A stretch of DNA of 64,000 bases from Inonotus obliquus (GCA_032164295.1 JAJHTX010000009.1:1953918-2017917), one strand, 5' to 3'. Positions 24,122-36,038 are shown, numbered from the stretch's first letter. Made by a program: numbers and translations. The notes: generated by a model not told the origin, from the sequence alone.

Positions 24122-25906
24122 CTATCCAACTATCGCTTTGATCCAGTCTTCAAATATTACGGTCATCTCTTCCAGTGCACTGGCTGTTGTGTACTCCCCG
24201 CCGGCCATGAAATGGAACGTTAATCTCCCTCGATACTCCCAGAACAAACTCATGACCGGAGGAGTGCGGATCTGAATTCCACAGATAACGTCGTTGACCA
24301 CTAGACGTCCTTTGGGCTCAGACTCTATAGAAGGAACGAACTGCGAGAGGATTCCGAGTCTTCCGAGATCGCCTATGGACGAGACAATCAATGCAGGCAG
24401 GTCGAATATCTGCGGTGTGAAGGACTCGAAGGCATGGTGTAGGGCGCTTTCGCGCGACACGTAGCCATCCAAAGTTTGCTTTTTCTCTGTCAGAGTGTAT
24501 ATCTGTACGTCTATTGGAAAATGGGACTTACATCTATTTCTTCCCATGCAACAGCCACATCCTGGACCAACACCTTCCAGAACGCCTCTTCGTCGATCAC
24601 CCGGATCACTGCTCGTTTCTCGCCTGTCCTGACGCAGCTCCGAATGCCGTCCATCGGGAACGATAACGGGGCGCAGTCTGCTGTGCAGGCCGCTGTGCTC
24701 ATCTTCGAGTAGAATGAGTTATACGTATCGGCGAACTTGCGCCTCTGTGAACGAAGGTAAGATCATTACTATCTACCGGAGAGAAATACGGCAGAGTAAC
24801 CTGATTTATGAAGTTCCAGGGTATTAGACAATGCGATGCCGCATTATATGCTCCTGCAACTTCTTCAAAACGCCCTGCGTCTGCTGCAGCTGCAGATTTC
24901 AGAGCCATCTCCGTATGTGCCAATACGGTCAACGCTGTGATGACTTGCGTGATTGTACGCCCTCTCTGTCTGCAAAGTGCACGCAGCCTTACTGACACGT
25001 CTTCCGAAAGCTGGATCAAGCGTGAAACATCGCCTATGGTCCCTGTTGAGCGAGTACTGGGATAAAGCCAATGAATTATCGCATGTCCGTTATCACTGTT
25101 TGTCGTACGAGAGAGTTCGGGAGCTGTGATGTCCGGAAGCGACCCACTGGTTGCCAGAGCGGGTACGAATGCTCCGGGAGGTGGAAGGCGTGTAACTTCG
25201 GAACCCCATTGGACAAAGGGGGCCATCGATTCCTTCTCTATTTCTTGCTCTAGGAATTCCAGGAATACCTCCATCACCTCGTAGGAACTGCGTCCGTCTA
25301 CGATGTTATGCGAAAAAATGAAGCTATTTGAAAATGTGGTAACTCTCGTGCTATCAACGAGAGAATCACGCTCTTACTTGAACGCCCAATCTATCCCTAT
25401 CGGCGATACATGTAGTTTGAGGACATAATTATCGTCGGAGCAGCGCCACCAGTCTCCATCCTTCAGCTTGCAATGCTTCTCGTACAACGTCGCGTCCTCA
25501 TCCTTCTTGGAGAAGATAATGGTCTCCTCTAGCCAGGCTTCCACGTCTTTCTCCGTGCTTGGGACCGTATAACGTAACGCAAATCGTCTATCCCCATCGG
25601 ATAGTCTATATGCTTTGCATGCTATCGCAGGCATAAAACGCCGGAAAGCGACCCAGGCTGCCTTCACGCTCCTTTCCACGCGTGGGAATGTTGTAGGCAA
25701 TGAGACCGAGGCCGTGGTCGTAAGGTGCGGGAAGCCATCGCAGTACTCCCTTCGCTACAGTCAGCCTTCCCATACTTTTCCTTTCGCAGTCAACAATTTA
25801 CTCACTCCATGTTACTGACGAGCTCCTCGAAGCCATAGCATTTCCTGACGAAGACACCTTTTGTAACTTCGTGGAACACGTAATCGCTTGCAGCCTCGTG
25901 GGGCAT
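24122..25906 (-). CDS. AATase-like CoA-dependent acyltransferase
   Basis: Five exons (25906-25806, 25749-25378, 25323-24801, 24744-24532, 24484-24122) give 523 residues. The protein has the chloramphenicol-acetyltransferase-like fold shared by alcohol O-acetyltransferases and condensation domains. The catalytic motif HNIVDGRS falls near residue 163 and fits HxxxDG. The C-terminal block DLPALIVSSIGDLGRL resembles the late conserved region of AATase proteins. It probably transfers an acyl group from a CoA thioester to an alcohol or amine; the substrate cannot be read from sequence. There is no signal peptide and no biosynthetic cluster around it. The second exon start uses an AG five bases after a closer TAG-type acceptor that would break the frame. 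Confidence 0.85.
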
Positions 25907-26875
25907 AGTGCTTGTGAAAGTGGTGCATCCATCGGAGGCTCTTATGAGCCTTGGTTTTGATACCATCAGATTATTTGAACTGTATCATATCGAAACAGCG
26001 AGCTGTCAATTTTCTATGTTTAGGAGGGGTGATCCTGCACTTATAGACGCGGCATCTCCAATAATATCTGTGAACTCGGGTGGCGACGTGCTCCTTTTGG
26101 CCTGGATTTAATATGGAAGCAACGAAGTGTTGCGATAAGGGGAGAGGGTCCATCGCTCCTTGACATCATGCTTCTGCAAGGGCGTGGAAGAAACACTTGT
26201 CAAGAGGCGTAATCTCTGAAGTGACTTAGTTTTGCATGAAGCTCTGAAACTCTTTGGTCGCACTGACGTTACCAGACCTTATCGGGTATGCTCAACATGA
26301 AGCATAGTCCGACTAGAGTATAAAGAAAACAACTCAACATTTCCCTTTTCACTGCAGTTCAATATTGCGAACCTACCACTTCTCCGTAATTGGCCGTGTG
26401 CTGACTAGTGTAGATAATCCGAGGCGGATAAGAACGTTCCAGAGAACGGAGCCTATTGACATGATAATGACCTTTGCATTTCACAAGATGGGTATGCTAC
26501 CAACTATATAAGCAACCTTCAGCTACCACAGATCCATGCTGGTCCGCGTCCGACCGGAGGCTATTACTGCTATTATATAACATTCTTTATGTTTGTATTG
26601 ACTTGAACGTCATATACTTTGTGTATAAGATGATGCCTATGAGTATCAACAGTTGAAGTGCCACTGGCCTTGAATCCGAGCAACGTATATGTGATGCGCG
26701 AGAGCCACTTTCCTATGTCCGGGGTACTTGAGTGGATTGATCATGGTTCATCCATACTTGCATAGAGAAACTCCTTGAACATAATATCTTCTGTGTTATT
26801 CCTCGAGAAACGTGTTGGTACAAATCTTTCTCGATCATCTGAAATGTATAACAAATTTGCGGCTGATGGGCTCGA
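25907..26875. other. Intergenic, no gene seen
   Basis: Short unsupported frames only, between the acyltransferase and SDR genes. Confidence 0.4.
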
Positions 26876-27775
26876 TCATCCCAAGAAGTCAGTCTCGCCC
26901 TTCTTGATGAATGTGTCAAGTGCATCCTCGATTTTTTCCTCTCCTCCTGCTATGTCGATGGCAAGGCCCGCTGCGTCGGGCCTGTCGGCAAGGAGTGCCA
27001 GAGTATAGGCTATATCATCCCTCTAAGAAGGTCCGTTAAGAACAAATGGTAACAATTTTTTATTTAGACACAAACCGAAATTGTATTCTTGAGGTGAGCT
27101 TTTCCGATAGAAGCCTTTCCAGTGCCTGGATTGCTAGAGAGTCCTCCTGGACGAAGGATTGTCCACTTGAAGGCAGTACGCCGTACGAGATTCTTGTCCG
27201 CATCATATTTAGCTTGCATGTATGCCGGAATTGCCTTCCTAACTCTTTCTGAAACTTCCTTATCCTCTTCATTCTTTACTCATGCCTATTAAAGACTGGA
27301 TAGTGTACCGCAAGGGAAGGTACGTACATAATGTGCGGGGACGATGATGGGATCTCTGACATCGATGGCAGATACCAGGATAAGCCTCGGCTTCGCGCCT
27401 TTCACTAGCTCAATCGCATCGAAGACCTTCAGCGCACCCTCGTAGTCTACTTTACGTGTTCTTTCTGGACCCCCCTTTCCTCCAGCACCAGCGGAGAAGT
27501 AAATAACGTCTTTATTCTCAAACGCTTCCGCAAACTTCTCCTTTGCATCCTCTTCTAGGGACAGAACAAGAGGGTCCGCCCCGGTACCAGCTATATCGGC
27601 CGCATGCTCGAGGTTGCGAAAGATTGAGACGACTTTAGTGTTCTCTCTGGCGGAGAGGAGGCGCGCAAGACGCATGGAGACCTGGGTGATAGTCTGTCAT
27701 CTGTGTTTTTGACAAGATATGTATCCGTACGTTTCCATGTCCGCCAATAATGGCAACCTTGAACAAGTTCGACAT
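26876..27775 (-). CDS. NAD(P)-binding atypical SDR-like protein
   Basis: Exons 27775-27731, 27681-27328, 27273-27076 and a last exon starting at 27010 give 243 residues, the usual size for the NAD(P)H-binding YwnB/SDR_a5 group. The Rossmann motif is VAIIGGHGN followed by SMRLARLL. Later blocks are DVIYFSAGAGGKGG, KVDYEGALKVFDAI, ILVSAIDVRD, AYMQAKYDADKNLVRR and WTILRPGGLS, which match the family's core strands and the Y-x-x-x-K-like segment. The last exon is odd: the conserved-looking block DDIAYTL sits in one frame and ALLADRPDAAGLAIDIAGG in another. Splicing to the AG at 27011-27012 restores one open frame but drops the DDIAYTL block. Otherwise the locus carries a one-base frameshift. The substrate is unknown. 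Confidence 0.78.
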
Positions 27776-29292
27776 GGTAGTACTGAGGAGCAAGGCGAGA
27801 GCATATATTACACAATACGGTTAGCTTATGTAAGCGGAAATTCGCACTCGAATCCACCGTGGTGAGTGACGGAGAGATTGATTCGTCGAAGTCGAAACAG
27901 AAACACGTGTAGCTCGTGGCAGAGAGTAGATTCTTCAGGTGTGTACTCCTGGTACTTTGCTGAATAGAGACGATTCCCGAAAATAATAAGTGTTTGCTTT
28001 GCTTTTGGATTATGTAAATGAGGTTTGGCATTCCGTACAAAAAAGTTGGTCATTCCCACGGTCTCGCTTAGCTTCCAAAGTGATCGACGGTCCCGCAGAT
28101 CCTGTCCCATCTGTGGATTCAACATTCGACACGGTGAAATAATTAACACAACATATTTATCACTTTGTAAATGTATCATATAGGTGCATCTTATGCTTGG
28201 AAAAGTAAATATCTAAAAAAATCAAAATTTCGCCAGAAAACAATTGAGATATGCACGATTTTATGTCATATCTCAAAAACTAAGCAACTTCTTCAGAATA
28301 TTTTCTGAACAAAATGAAGAAATCAGGCTCAAAAATGTATGAGTACATAGAAACAGGTCAAAATCGGTGTATCCGAGGGGCCATTGAGAATATATGCATT
28401 GTTCACTGAAGTTTTCTGCATTAACTAGTTGGATTTTGGGTGTTTTCTATCATAAATATGTTATTTAACATTGAAAAGTGGTATAAATGCAATAACATAA
28501 GTTGTTTCGCAGTTCGATAGAGGAAGGGAGAGTGTGTAAAAATCAATAGTGCAATGTCACGTGACGGCATAGAGTCCATGAGAGATTCGGTGAACCTGTC
28601 TCCAGAAGATGCATTTGTCTATGTTAGGCCCTGATAATTTCTTATATTGTTCTATCTTGAAGTATTTGTCCATATATGCCGGAGATTCAAGTACTTAAAG
28701 CTCAAAATTTCATTTATTTACTCAATGGTATAGGAATTGAGGATTTGCGTGATTCGTGGCAAGTGGACACAAGGATCGACAAGACTTACTATATTGGGAT
28801 GTTATTCAAGCTCCGCTCGAAAAAAATGAAACCACGTAATATATGGGAGTTGCCAACCCCCAATGTAAAGTCAAAGTCTGTTTGCCGCGAAACGCCACTG
28901 CACGTGATTTGTCTGTATTGAAGTTATTCCCAAAATGGACGACTCCGAACACCCATAACTCGCCTCTGCTAAAGACAGAGGCGACGACCGCAGAGTGCGG
29001 CGAACAGCGTTGGCAACCTCTTATCAAGGAGCGAAAACGTCTCTGAGCACTTTATCACTTTCCCGGCTCGTTGAAATACATGTCGCGTCTTTAGGGTTAA
29101 CATTGTCTGGCAGAGCCTCTTGCGCTTCGCCTAGCCCAAACAAAGGATCGCAGAAGCTCTGCTTCCGTTGTGCGGAAAGCCTATCTCGAAAGAACGATCA
29201 TCGATAAACGTTGAAAGGCAGGCTAGTTGCTTGAGATAGGTACAGGAGGTAACTCTCAGGACACGGTACTTAAACTTTTCTTCTTCACTTTC
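27776..29292. other. Gene-poor stretch including an AT-rich block
   Basis: The part from about 28140 to 28500 is distinctly AT-rich compared with its surroundings and contains no usable frame. CACGTG sites occur at 27904, 28558 (as TCACGTGA) and 28901. I could not find clear terminal inverted repeats around the AT-rich block. Confidence 0.4.
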
Positions 29293-32200
29293 ATGGACGC
29301 TAACGCAACGTGTAGCGATCCAATGGACGAGTTTGGTTTTCGCGGCAGCAGCAGCGACTCCCTCTCTGTATCGTATACTCCAGTCATCCAATCCGCTTCA
29401 TCCCGTCGGACCGTAACTTCACGAAGCAATGTCTCCCTCTACCTTTCTCAGCCCTCTCGTCTACCTTCTCCTCGAGGCTCTTCTTTTGGGTCTACTCCTT
29501 CAAAGGCTCCTGGGCTGAAAATGAAGGAACCTCCACCTTCCACTCCAATCGTCTCGAGCGGAAGTACAGGTCTGTCCAGGTTCCGATCCCTGCGAAGCAT
29601 GCTTCCGTTCGGACCCAAGCAAACGAATAACGGCAGCGGTGGCGGCGCTCCCTTATCTCGCAAACCAACACATCCAACTATCGCATCCACACCGACACCG
29701 ACCTTAGACCTTAGACATCGTAGAAGTAGCTCATCAATACCTGCTCCGTCGGCTATGGCGAACACTCCAACACACGGGTTCTTGTCTGTCGGCCGTCGAA
29801 CGTCTCTATCTCTCCAAAAAGAGAAGTCCTTGCCTGCCATCCCATCCCTACCACGTTCTCACTCAGAGGATCTCGGATCCCATCCTCCTCCTATCATGAG
29901 CATTTCCCGACGGTCGACAAGCCCAAGCAAAGTCGACTTGAATAACGGAGGATTCCCTCTTCCTGATGATCCCTTCAGAAAGCCTTCGCCAACTGGTAAG
30001 TCAGATAATCTCCTTTTAACAGGCAGCTGCTTAATGTATAAAGACGCGACGACGAATTTCTTCCAACGTGGTCCATCCCGCGAGGACTTCGGTACTATTC
30101 GATCTCGTGACCTATCCACCATTATCGAGTCGGAATTGTCGCATCTGTCCATTTTAAAACAATCTCCGCCGCTGAGTCCTTCCAAAGAAGACGGCGTGCG
30201 GACACAGGATGATAACGAGAGTGACATGCAGATGCTTGCCCAGTTGAATGAGCAAGAGGAGAAGAATAACAACCTATCTATCATGCATGCGCAGGATATG
30301 GATTTTAACGCGGCAACTGCGGATTTGAGCGCTTCTTGGGAGGCGGGTGTCGCGGAGCTTCGACAGTCATTGCATCTGCGTGTGCCAGGTGACCGAAGAC
30401 CCAGTGATGGTCGAGTATCACCTTCAACATATTCGGTTTCACCAGTATCTGCACCATCGTCTGCACAGGAGCCAACGCCACCGAATTCGCTACCAACGAC
30501 TTCAAAGTCTGAAGTGCAGCTGAATTCACCCGATTTCGAACAAGATGATGAACTCAGTTTCGAACTCTCAAGAGTAGATACGGATTTCGCTGCTCTGCTC
30601 AACCTGGCGAAGCGCACAACTAATGTTGAGGATGAAATAGTTGCCGCAGTGGACTCCATGGAGCCACCACCTCCTATGAATTCTTCGCCGTCAGCATCGC
30701 CTTCTCCAGAACTCGAAGAATTTAGGTGTTCGACCGTCGATCTTGCTGACAAGGTGACCTCAGGCTCGTCGTCGCGGCGCACGTCGGCCCAATCTCATAG
30801 ACGATCAGTCGGAATGCAGTCTTCTCCTGTGCGTAGATCTCGCCCGTCATCGCTTGTGTTGTCGACAGACTCGCCCCCCCTCGTCGACCGTGCAACAAGG
30901 GTATCCACTGATCGGACACCCATCAATAATAAAGCACACCAACTCCGCCTCTCGCCTACACCCCGTCCCCATTCAGCATCCCCTCAAACGTCGCATGAGG
31001 ACCTCACTGAGACGGTGCGCCGGCAAGCTGCTCTTGGACGCTCATTTTCGGCCTTGTCCAAACCGGCTACGTCATTGGAGCCTGCGAAGCGTCGTGCTCG
31101 TGTCGCCAGACTATACGAGACGCCGTCCCGTCCAAGTACGGGCGGTAGTGTATCGATGGGCCGTGTGTCCTCTGAGGGTGGTCGCCCATTCTTGACCGAT
31201 CCGCAAGCAAGGGAAGATCGGGCAGCAACTGTATACTCTCCGACTTCACGTTCGCGTCCTACCACTTCTCTCGGAATGTCATCAAGAGCGCGAAATGCAT
31301 TGAATAGTGATCACCCTGAGCGCCCAGCAACTGCTTTGAGCACTATTAGGAGTGGGACACCGTCGATGCCCCAGAGAAGTCGGAAACGCAGCTTGAGCGC
31401 GTCCGTTGATGCGCGTCCTCTGGGATGTAACGTCCCGGACTGGATGGGTCCACGAACTGTGCGAGCTTTCGCTGCTGCAGGCCTACTGGACGCCGAAGCT
31501 GATCAGGCGAGGGCACCGCCTGTTCCTCCCCGCGCAGAGTCACGCATGCGATTGGCGGGCTCCCGACCGGGTCTTGATCGTGAAAGTGTTGGAACCTGTT
31601 CGACTCCTTCAGTATACGCACCATCGCGTGCTGGATTCTCAGAACGGAGTGTACCATCCTCTGCGGGTCGTCGACGCGCTTCGTCTCGAACTATGACGAT
31701 ATCGGAGATTACATCGGCCCGAGGCGAGAGCCCTGTGACGAGCGTAACTTCGTCCAGCAATGCCAGAACTATCTTCTCCTCGTCCACTGCCACATCACTT
31801 TCCTGTAGTTCACCTCATCAGCAATATCAAGTAGTGCATCTAGAATCCGAGCTCTCTTCCCTACGGGAGAAACATTCGACGGAGATGGAGGCGATCCTTT
31901 CTGCTCTTGCAGATTCACAGCGGACATCGAAGGCACTCAGGGAAGAGAACATTCAACTGCAAGGGCGGATACGAGATCTTGAAGAACAACTTGCTGATTT
32001 GGCGGAGCAACTAGATGAGGCGCGTCGACAGCCTCCACCACTCCCTTCAGCGCAAAGCTCTTTTACACGGAGCCTATTGCGGCAACATCGTTCTAGCCCC
32101 CATGACAATCCCAGAGGAAGTCCATCGAGAAGTCGCGCCATCGTCCGGTCACCCGTGGACTCCCTTGCAAGTGATTTTGACGCTGGCGAAACACATACTA

Positions 32201-32664
32201 CGATACGCGAACACGAAGGATTGCTGACACCAAATTTCCTGCCGTCGTCATTGTTGCAGTCGCGTGAAAATAGGCCACGCACGCGTGCGAGCACCGCATC
32301 ATCCATTTTCCCCGTCCTTCCGAGCAATATGTCGATGCTACTGCACGACGAGGGAAGCGACACAAACTCGGTTCCGTCGGGCGGGTTCGGTCATCTGCAC
32401 TCGAACACTTATGCGTCCTCTGCCGGTTCACCTGTGGCCTCCCCTACCCTCAATGTCAATCGCCTGGCAACGAGACCCTCTATTCCCGTCGAGAAATCGG
32501 GCGAAAAGAATCGACATGCGACAAGTCTTTCTTTATCATCCATTGAGATGTCCATGTTGTCCTCTCTTCCAGGCTCGCCGAAGAGCCTGAAGCTCAAACC
32601 AGAGCATGAGAAACATCTATGCGATCTAAAAAGTCTCGATTTCAGTGTTATTGATTCTGATTAA
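29293..32664 (+). CDS. Ser/Pro-rich coiled-coil protein, 1123 aa, unknown function
   Basis: A single open frame of 1123 codons from the first ATG (MDANATCSD). Most of the protein is low-complexity and rich in Ser, Thr, Pro and Arg, so probably disordered and phosphorylated. Around residue 715 is a compact non-repetitive block, NVPDWMGPRTVRAFAAAGLL. Near residues 850-915 is a heptad-patterned coiled coil including QVVHLESELSSLREKH and IRDLEEQLADLAEQLDEA. The composition suits a cytoskeletal or cell-polarity scaffold, but I do not recognise the family. A 48-nt GT...AG segment (29996-30043) that keeps the frame could be spliced out. The long antisense frame at 29859-30782 is a codon-bias shadow. 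Confidence 0.8.
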   Translation: MDANATCSDPMDEFGFRGSSSDSLSVSYTPVIQSASSRRTVTSRSNVSLYLSQPSRLPSPRGSSFGSTPSKAPGLKMKEPPPSTPIVSSGSTGLSRFRSLRSMLPFGPKQTNNGSGGGAPLSRKPTHPTIASTPTPTLDLRHRRSSSSIPAPSAMANTPTHGFLSVGRRTSLSLQKEKSLPAIPSLPRSHSEDLGSHPPPIMSISRRSTSPSKVDLNNGGFPLPDDPFRKPSPTGKSDNLLLTGSCLMYKDATTNFFQRGPSREDFGTIRSRDLSTIIESELSHLSILKQSPPLSPSKEDGVRTQDDNESDMQMLAQLNEQEEKNNNLSIMHAQDMDFNAATADLSASWEAGVAELRQSLHLRVPGDRRPSDGRVSPSTYSVSPVSAPSSAQEPTPPNSLPTTSKSEVQLNSPDFEQDDELSFELSRVDTDFAALLNLAKRTTNVEDEIVAAVDSMEPPPPMNSSPSASPSPELEEFRCSTVDLADKVTSGSSSRRTSAQSHRRSVGMQSSPVRRSRPSSLVLSTDSPPLVDRATRVSTDRTPINNKAHQLRLSPTPRPHSASPQTSHEDLTETVRRQAALGRSFSALSKPATSLEPAKRRARVARLYETPSRPSTGGSVSMGRVSSEGGRPFLTDPQAREDRAATVYSPTSRSRPTTSLGMSSRARNALNSDHPERPATALSTIRSGTPSMPQRSRKRSLSASVDARPLGCNVPDWMGPRTVRAFAAAGLLDAEADQARAPPVPPRAESRMRLAGSRPGLDRESVGTCSTPSVYAPSRAGFSERSVPSSAGRRRASSRTMTISEITSARGESPVTSVTSSSNARTIFSSSTATSLSCSSPHQQYQVVHLESELSSLREKHSTEMEAILSALADSQRTSKALREENIQLQGRIRDLEEQLADLAEQLDEARRQPPPLPSAQSSFTRSLLRQHRSSPHDNPRGSPSRSRAIVRSPVDSLASDFDAGETHTTIREHEGLLTPNFLPSSLLQSRENRPRTRASTASSIFPVLPSNMSMLLHDEGSDTNSVPSGGFGHLHSNTYASSAGSPVASPTLNVNRLATRPSIPVEKSGEKNRHATSLSLSSIEMSMLSSLPGSPKSLKLKPEHEKHLCDLKSLDFSVIDSD

Positions 32665-33255
32665 TTCTTGTGTTGTCCCCATTCGTTCATTTCAATTTGG
32701 GTGTAATTTATGATTTCTTTTATTGGCTTCTTGAGCGTGTATATACCCATATCTGATCTCGTCTAGCCTCTATCTTTCGATAATTCCATTTCTGACTTGC
32801 CTTTGATCGTTACTGGCCCGGGTACTTCTGACGTATTTACGTATTTCGACTCGATTCGTTCTTTACTTCGTTCCGCTCCTTCCAGTCTCGATATTCTCTA
32901 AGCTTTACGATCGGACACTGTGTTTGCATTAGGATGGATTTCACCTTCTGCTATCGATGTAACTGACAATAGAAACTGCATTCCGCGAAGGATTATAATT
33001 AATCAGTAGGATGAACGGAAAACTTGCATCAACTGGACTGCCCGTCAGTTCGCGTCCTATTCTTGATGCAGTTGACCAAGGGCATGTGGCGTAAGTACCC
33101 ATGACTAAGCCATCTATGACTAATAGTCGTGGCGTGATTTTTATGATGCATTCAAGTTGGATATCCCCTTACTTTCATCTTCACTTGATCTGAGCTGCAA
33201 CCAGTGTCGCTTCGCTCGTCAATGAGCCCATTGTACCCTAGACATTGTTGACCTT
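32665..33255. other. Intergenic region with a possible upstream ORF
   Basis: A 27-codon frame (33011-33094) lies upstream of the IML2-like start and contains a strong GTAAGT donor at its end, so it could be a short upstream ORF or an untranslated exon. Acceptors I tested did not extend it in frame into the main protein. Confidence 0.35.
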
Positions 33256-35848
33256 ATGCGACAAATGACCGTGACTGTCGGACCTACAGTATCCCCTGAA
33301 TACTCACCTGAGAAAGCCTTGGATGATCTTCCTGCGATCAAACATGCGGAGGCTTTGTTCCTCGACTCCAAAATGGTAGAGTCGGAGCAATACTGCCTTG
33401 AATTGGATCCTCGAAGGTGTGCCTGTCCCCTCTCGCTCTCTTCTCAATTAAATTATTGATGGGTCTTTTTCAGGGAAAGACTCTATATAACTTCGGGCTA
33501 CTGTTTAATTCAATGCCTCAAGGCTATAATGTCGTATGAAGACGATGTATGTCGGTTGTTGCAGATGTGTTACTGTTTGTTGACCAACTCTCAGGACTTG
33601 CGAGAAGCCAATAAGCAGGTTCGCCACGGAAACAATCTCGCGTATCGGCACCGTGCTCCTGCTCCCCCGTTCTTGTCTCGTATTGTCGGCCTCGTATGGG
33701 ACAATTCAGCCTCGGGCATTTCTTATATCAAAAACATGACGCCAGAGCAAAGGCATGCTGAACTTTTATACGCGGAAACGTTGTTCGCCAAGGTTGATTA
33801 TTTGCATTATGCTTGCTTTATACTACTGATCGTTTCCATTATAGGCTCTGCTTGGTGTGATTTGCTCTGGGAATTGGTTGACCTTTCTCGCGGAGGCGTA
33901 AGCTAGCATCCCCGATTGTCTGTGTCAACGGCTGATTTACCGTCATAGCCTAAGCTTCAGATCTATGATCAATATCTACCTGCAACTTGGAAAGTATCTG
34001 GAAACTGTCGATGCAGAAGCTCAAGAACGCGGTGAGGGTCCTGAAGACAGGTCTATAGACAAAGATTTTCGTTCTGGTATCGAGCTCGGAGTAGGAGCTT
34101 CGAACTTACTCTTGAGTCTGATGCCAGAACGACTCCTAGCTGTTGCTGAGGTATTCGGATATAAGGGAGACCGTGAAGTCGGCTTAAACTTGCTCATGAA
34201 AACCGGCGGATGGGTCAAAGGAGAGAAGGAGCCCCGTATAGGCATAGGTGAGTAGTTGCTTTGATAAGTATGAATAGGTGACCCACTGCAGTCTTAGAGG
34301 AAGAAGGCACGAGACGTAGCCTTGCGGATATCTGTTTGCTCTGCTTTCACCTCGTCGTTTCTGCCGTGACGTATCGCGGCATAGATCTTGATATAGCACA
34401 GACGGTTCTGGATTGGAATTTAAAGCGGTACCCAGATGGTAAGTTATTCAATGGGAACTACAGAAGTATGCTGAAGAGCATCCTCGAAGGTGTATTCTTC
34501 CTCTTCGCGCAAGGTCGTCTTGCAGTTCTCCGCTCACAGCCGGCTCTCGCCATCTCAAGTCATAAACGCGCTCTGTCTACTCAATCTCAGTACCGCAGTC
34601 TGCACTACATCTCGTACTGGGAGCTGGCCGTTGCGTTCCTGTGTCTGTGGGATATACCAGAGTCACTAGCACAGTGGCATGCTCTCGAGCGAGACGCAAC
34701 ATGGAGCAAAGCGTGCTACATTTATGGAGCTGCTTCGTGTTTGTTACAGATGGGCTGTGATAGAGAGGATGGCAAAGTGAGGCAGAAAGAAGCGGAGGCG
34801 TTGCTGGAGAAGATTCCGAAGGTCTTAAATAAGTTTGCTGGGAAATCGATCCCGATAGAGGTGCGAAGCCAATTCACTTACTTTTGCTATATGCTGTCTC
34901 GCTGAGAATACTCCAGAAATTCATAGCTCGAAAAGCACGCAAGTATAAGGCTCAAAGAAACCGGCTGCTCCTTCCTGCTCTGGAGTTTGCATACGTCCTC
35001 CTGGCGATTGATCATGCGCCGCGCTCCGTCCTATTGGAACAGATGATTCCAGAGACCGACAAAGCGCTTGAAGAAATATCGAGCCACAAGGAGAGCAAGA
35101 GGCAGCATCACGGGGATGACCAAGACTATTGGGATGACTTCTGCCTTGCACATCTGCTACGGGGTGTATGTTGGCGATTCGCAGCATACCCAGCGAGTAC
35201 CTATCTCCTCTTACTGTAGTACCTGGCTGATATTAATGATATCATTTCCAGGATAAAGACGCCATTGTTTTATCTGATGCTGATGACAAGTTTAACCCGT
35301 CCATTCAAAAGGATGCGGAGACTAAAGCACTGTCTTCTCTTCTGCAAGTTATCGAGCATGGCGCTCGTATCAAGCTTGATCACTACATCCTCTACAATGC
35401 TCGTACGTCAAAGAACAGCTCGTTATATGTCGAGTACCAACTAACATACATCTGTGAAGACTATGAGTTAGGAAGGCTCTATTTCTGCATCGGAGACTCT
35501 GAGAAGGCCCGTCACCACATAGACCTCATCCTATCAGGTATGAGCACTTCTCCTTTGACGCGTCGGTTCGCAATAAGTTATATGCGACTCCATCAGGCAA
35601 ACGACTAGAAGCAGACCCATCGGCTAGAAAAGTAAGATTTTCAGTCCACATGAAGCATGGTTCAGGTCTTAATGTTCCTCGGTCGTATAAGGGGAAGTAT
35701 AGTATGGAGGTGAGCCGGGCATGTGAAGTAACTCGCGTAGAGAATGACTTACGCTCGCTCTTCGTAGAGCACACTTATGATGCGTGCCGCGGCAATCCTA
35801 GATGCTCTGGAACATCAACACCGAGCAACGCAGCCAGAACTCATATAA
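33256..35848 (+). CDS. IML2/TTC39-like helical-repeat protein, copy 2
   Basis: This is a multi-exon paralogue of the gene at 12389-14851, on the opposite strand. Early exons are 33256-33416, 33474-33546 and one beginning at 33595. Matching blocks include ALDDLPAIKHAEALFLDSKM, SGYCLIQCLKAIMSYEDD, MTPEQRHAELLYAETLFAK, DFRSGIELGVGASNLLLSLM, VFFLFAQGRLAVLRSQPALA and YWELAVAFLCLW, then GKRLEADPSARKGKYSME. The last exon encodes STLMMRAAAILDALEHQHRA and ends at 35848. All introns seen preserve the frame, so the copy looks intact. The start at 33256 gives MRQMTVTVGP and lacks the longer Ser-rich N-terminus of copy 1. The molecular role is not shown by sequence. Confidence 0.83.
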
Positions 35849-36038
35849 TGCCATTCCTGCTAGACGATTTCAATTTCACTATCAATGTATCATCATTCAG
35901 TAATAATTTCTCACGTGATGGAGTTTGGTTGCTATTTCTATTTATAAATAAGCTCATTCCATCCTGCTATCCCTCTACCATCTCGTGTGCGAGAAACAAC
36001 ACAATTCACTCTGAAAGTTGAAACTGCTCCAAGTTGTA
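35849..36038 (+). promoter_or_regulatory. Alpha-mannosidase promoter: TCACGTGA and TATA
   Basis: TCACGTGA lies at 35911-35918 and TATAAATA at 35943-35950, about 121 and 89 bp before the mannosidase ATG. The spacing fits a proximal activator site and a TATA box. Confidence 0.55.

Noticed and set aside
28140..28510. AT-rich block as a possible MITE
   Set aside because: The best terminal match is weak and imperfect, with no target duplication.
29859..30782. 307-codon minus-strand frame
   Set aside because: Antisense shadow of the Ser-rich 1123-aa gene; poly-Ser and Cys composition comes from reversed Ser/Thr codons.
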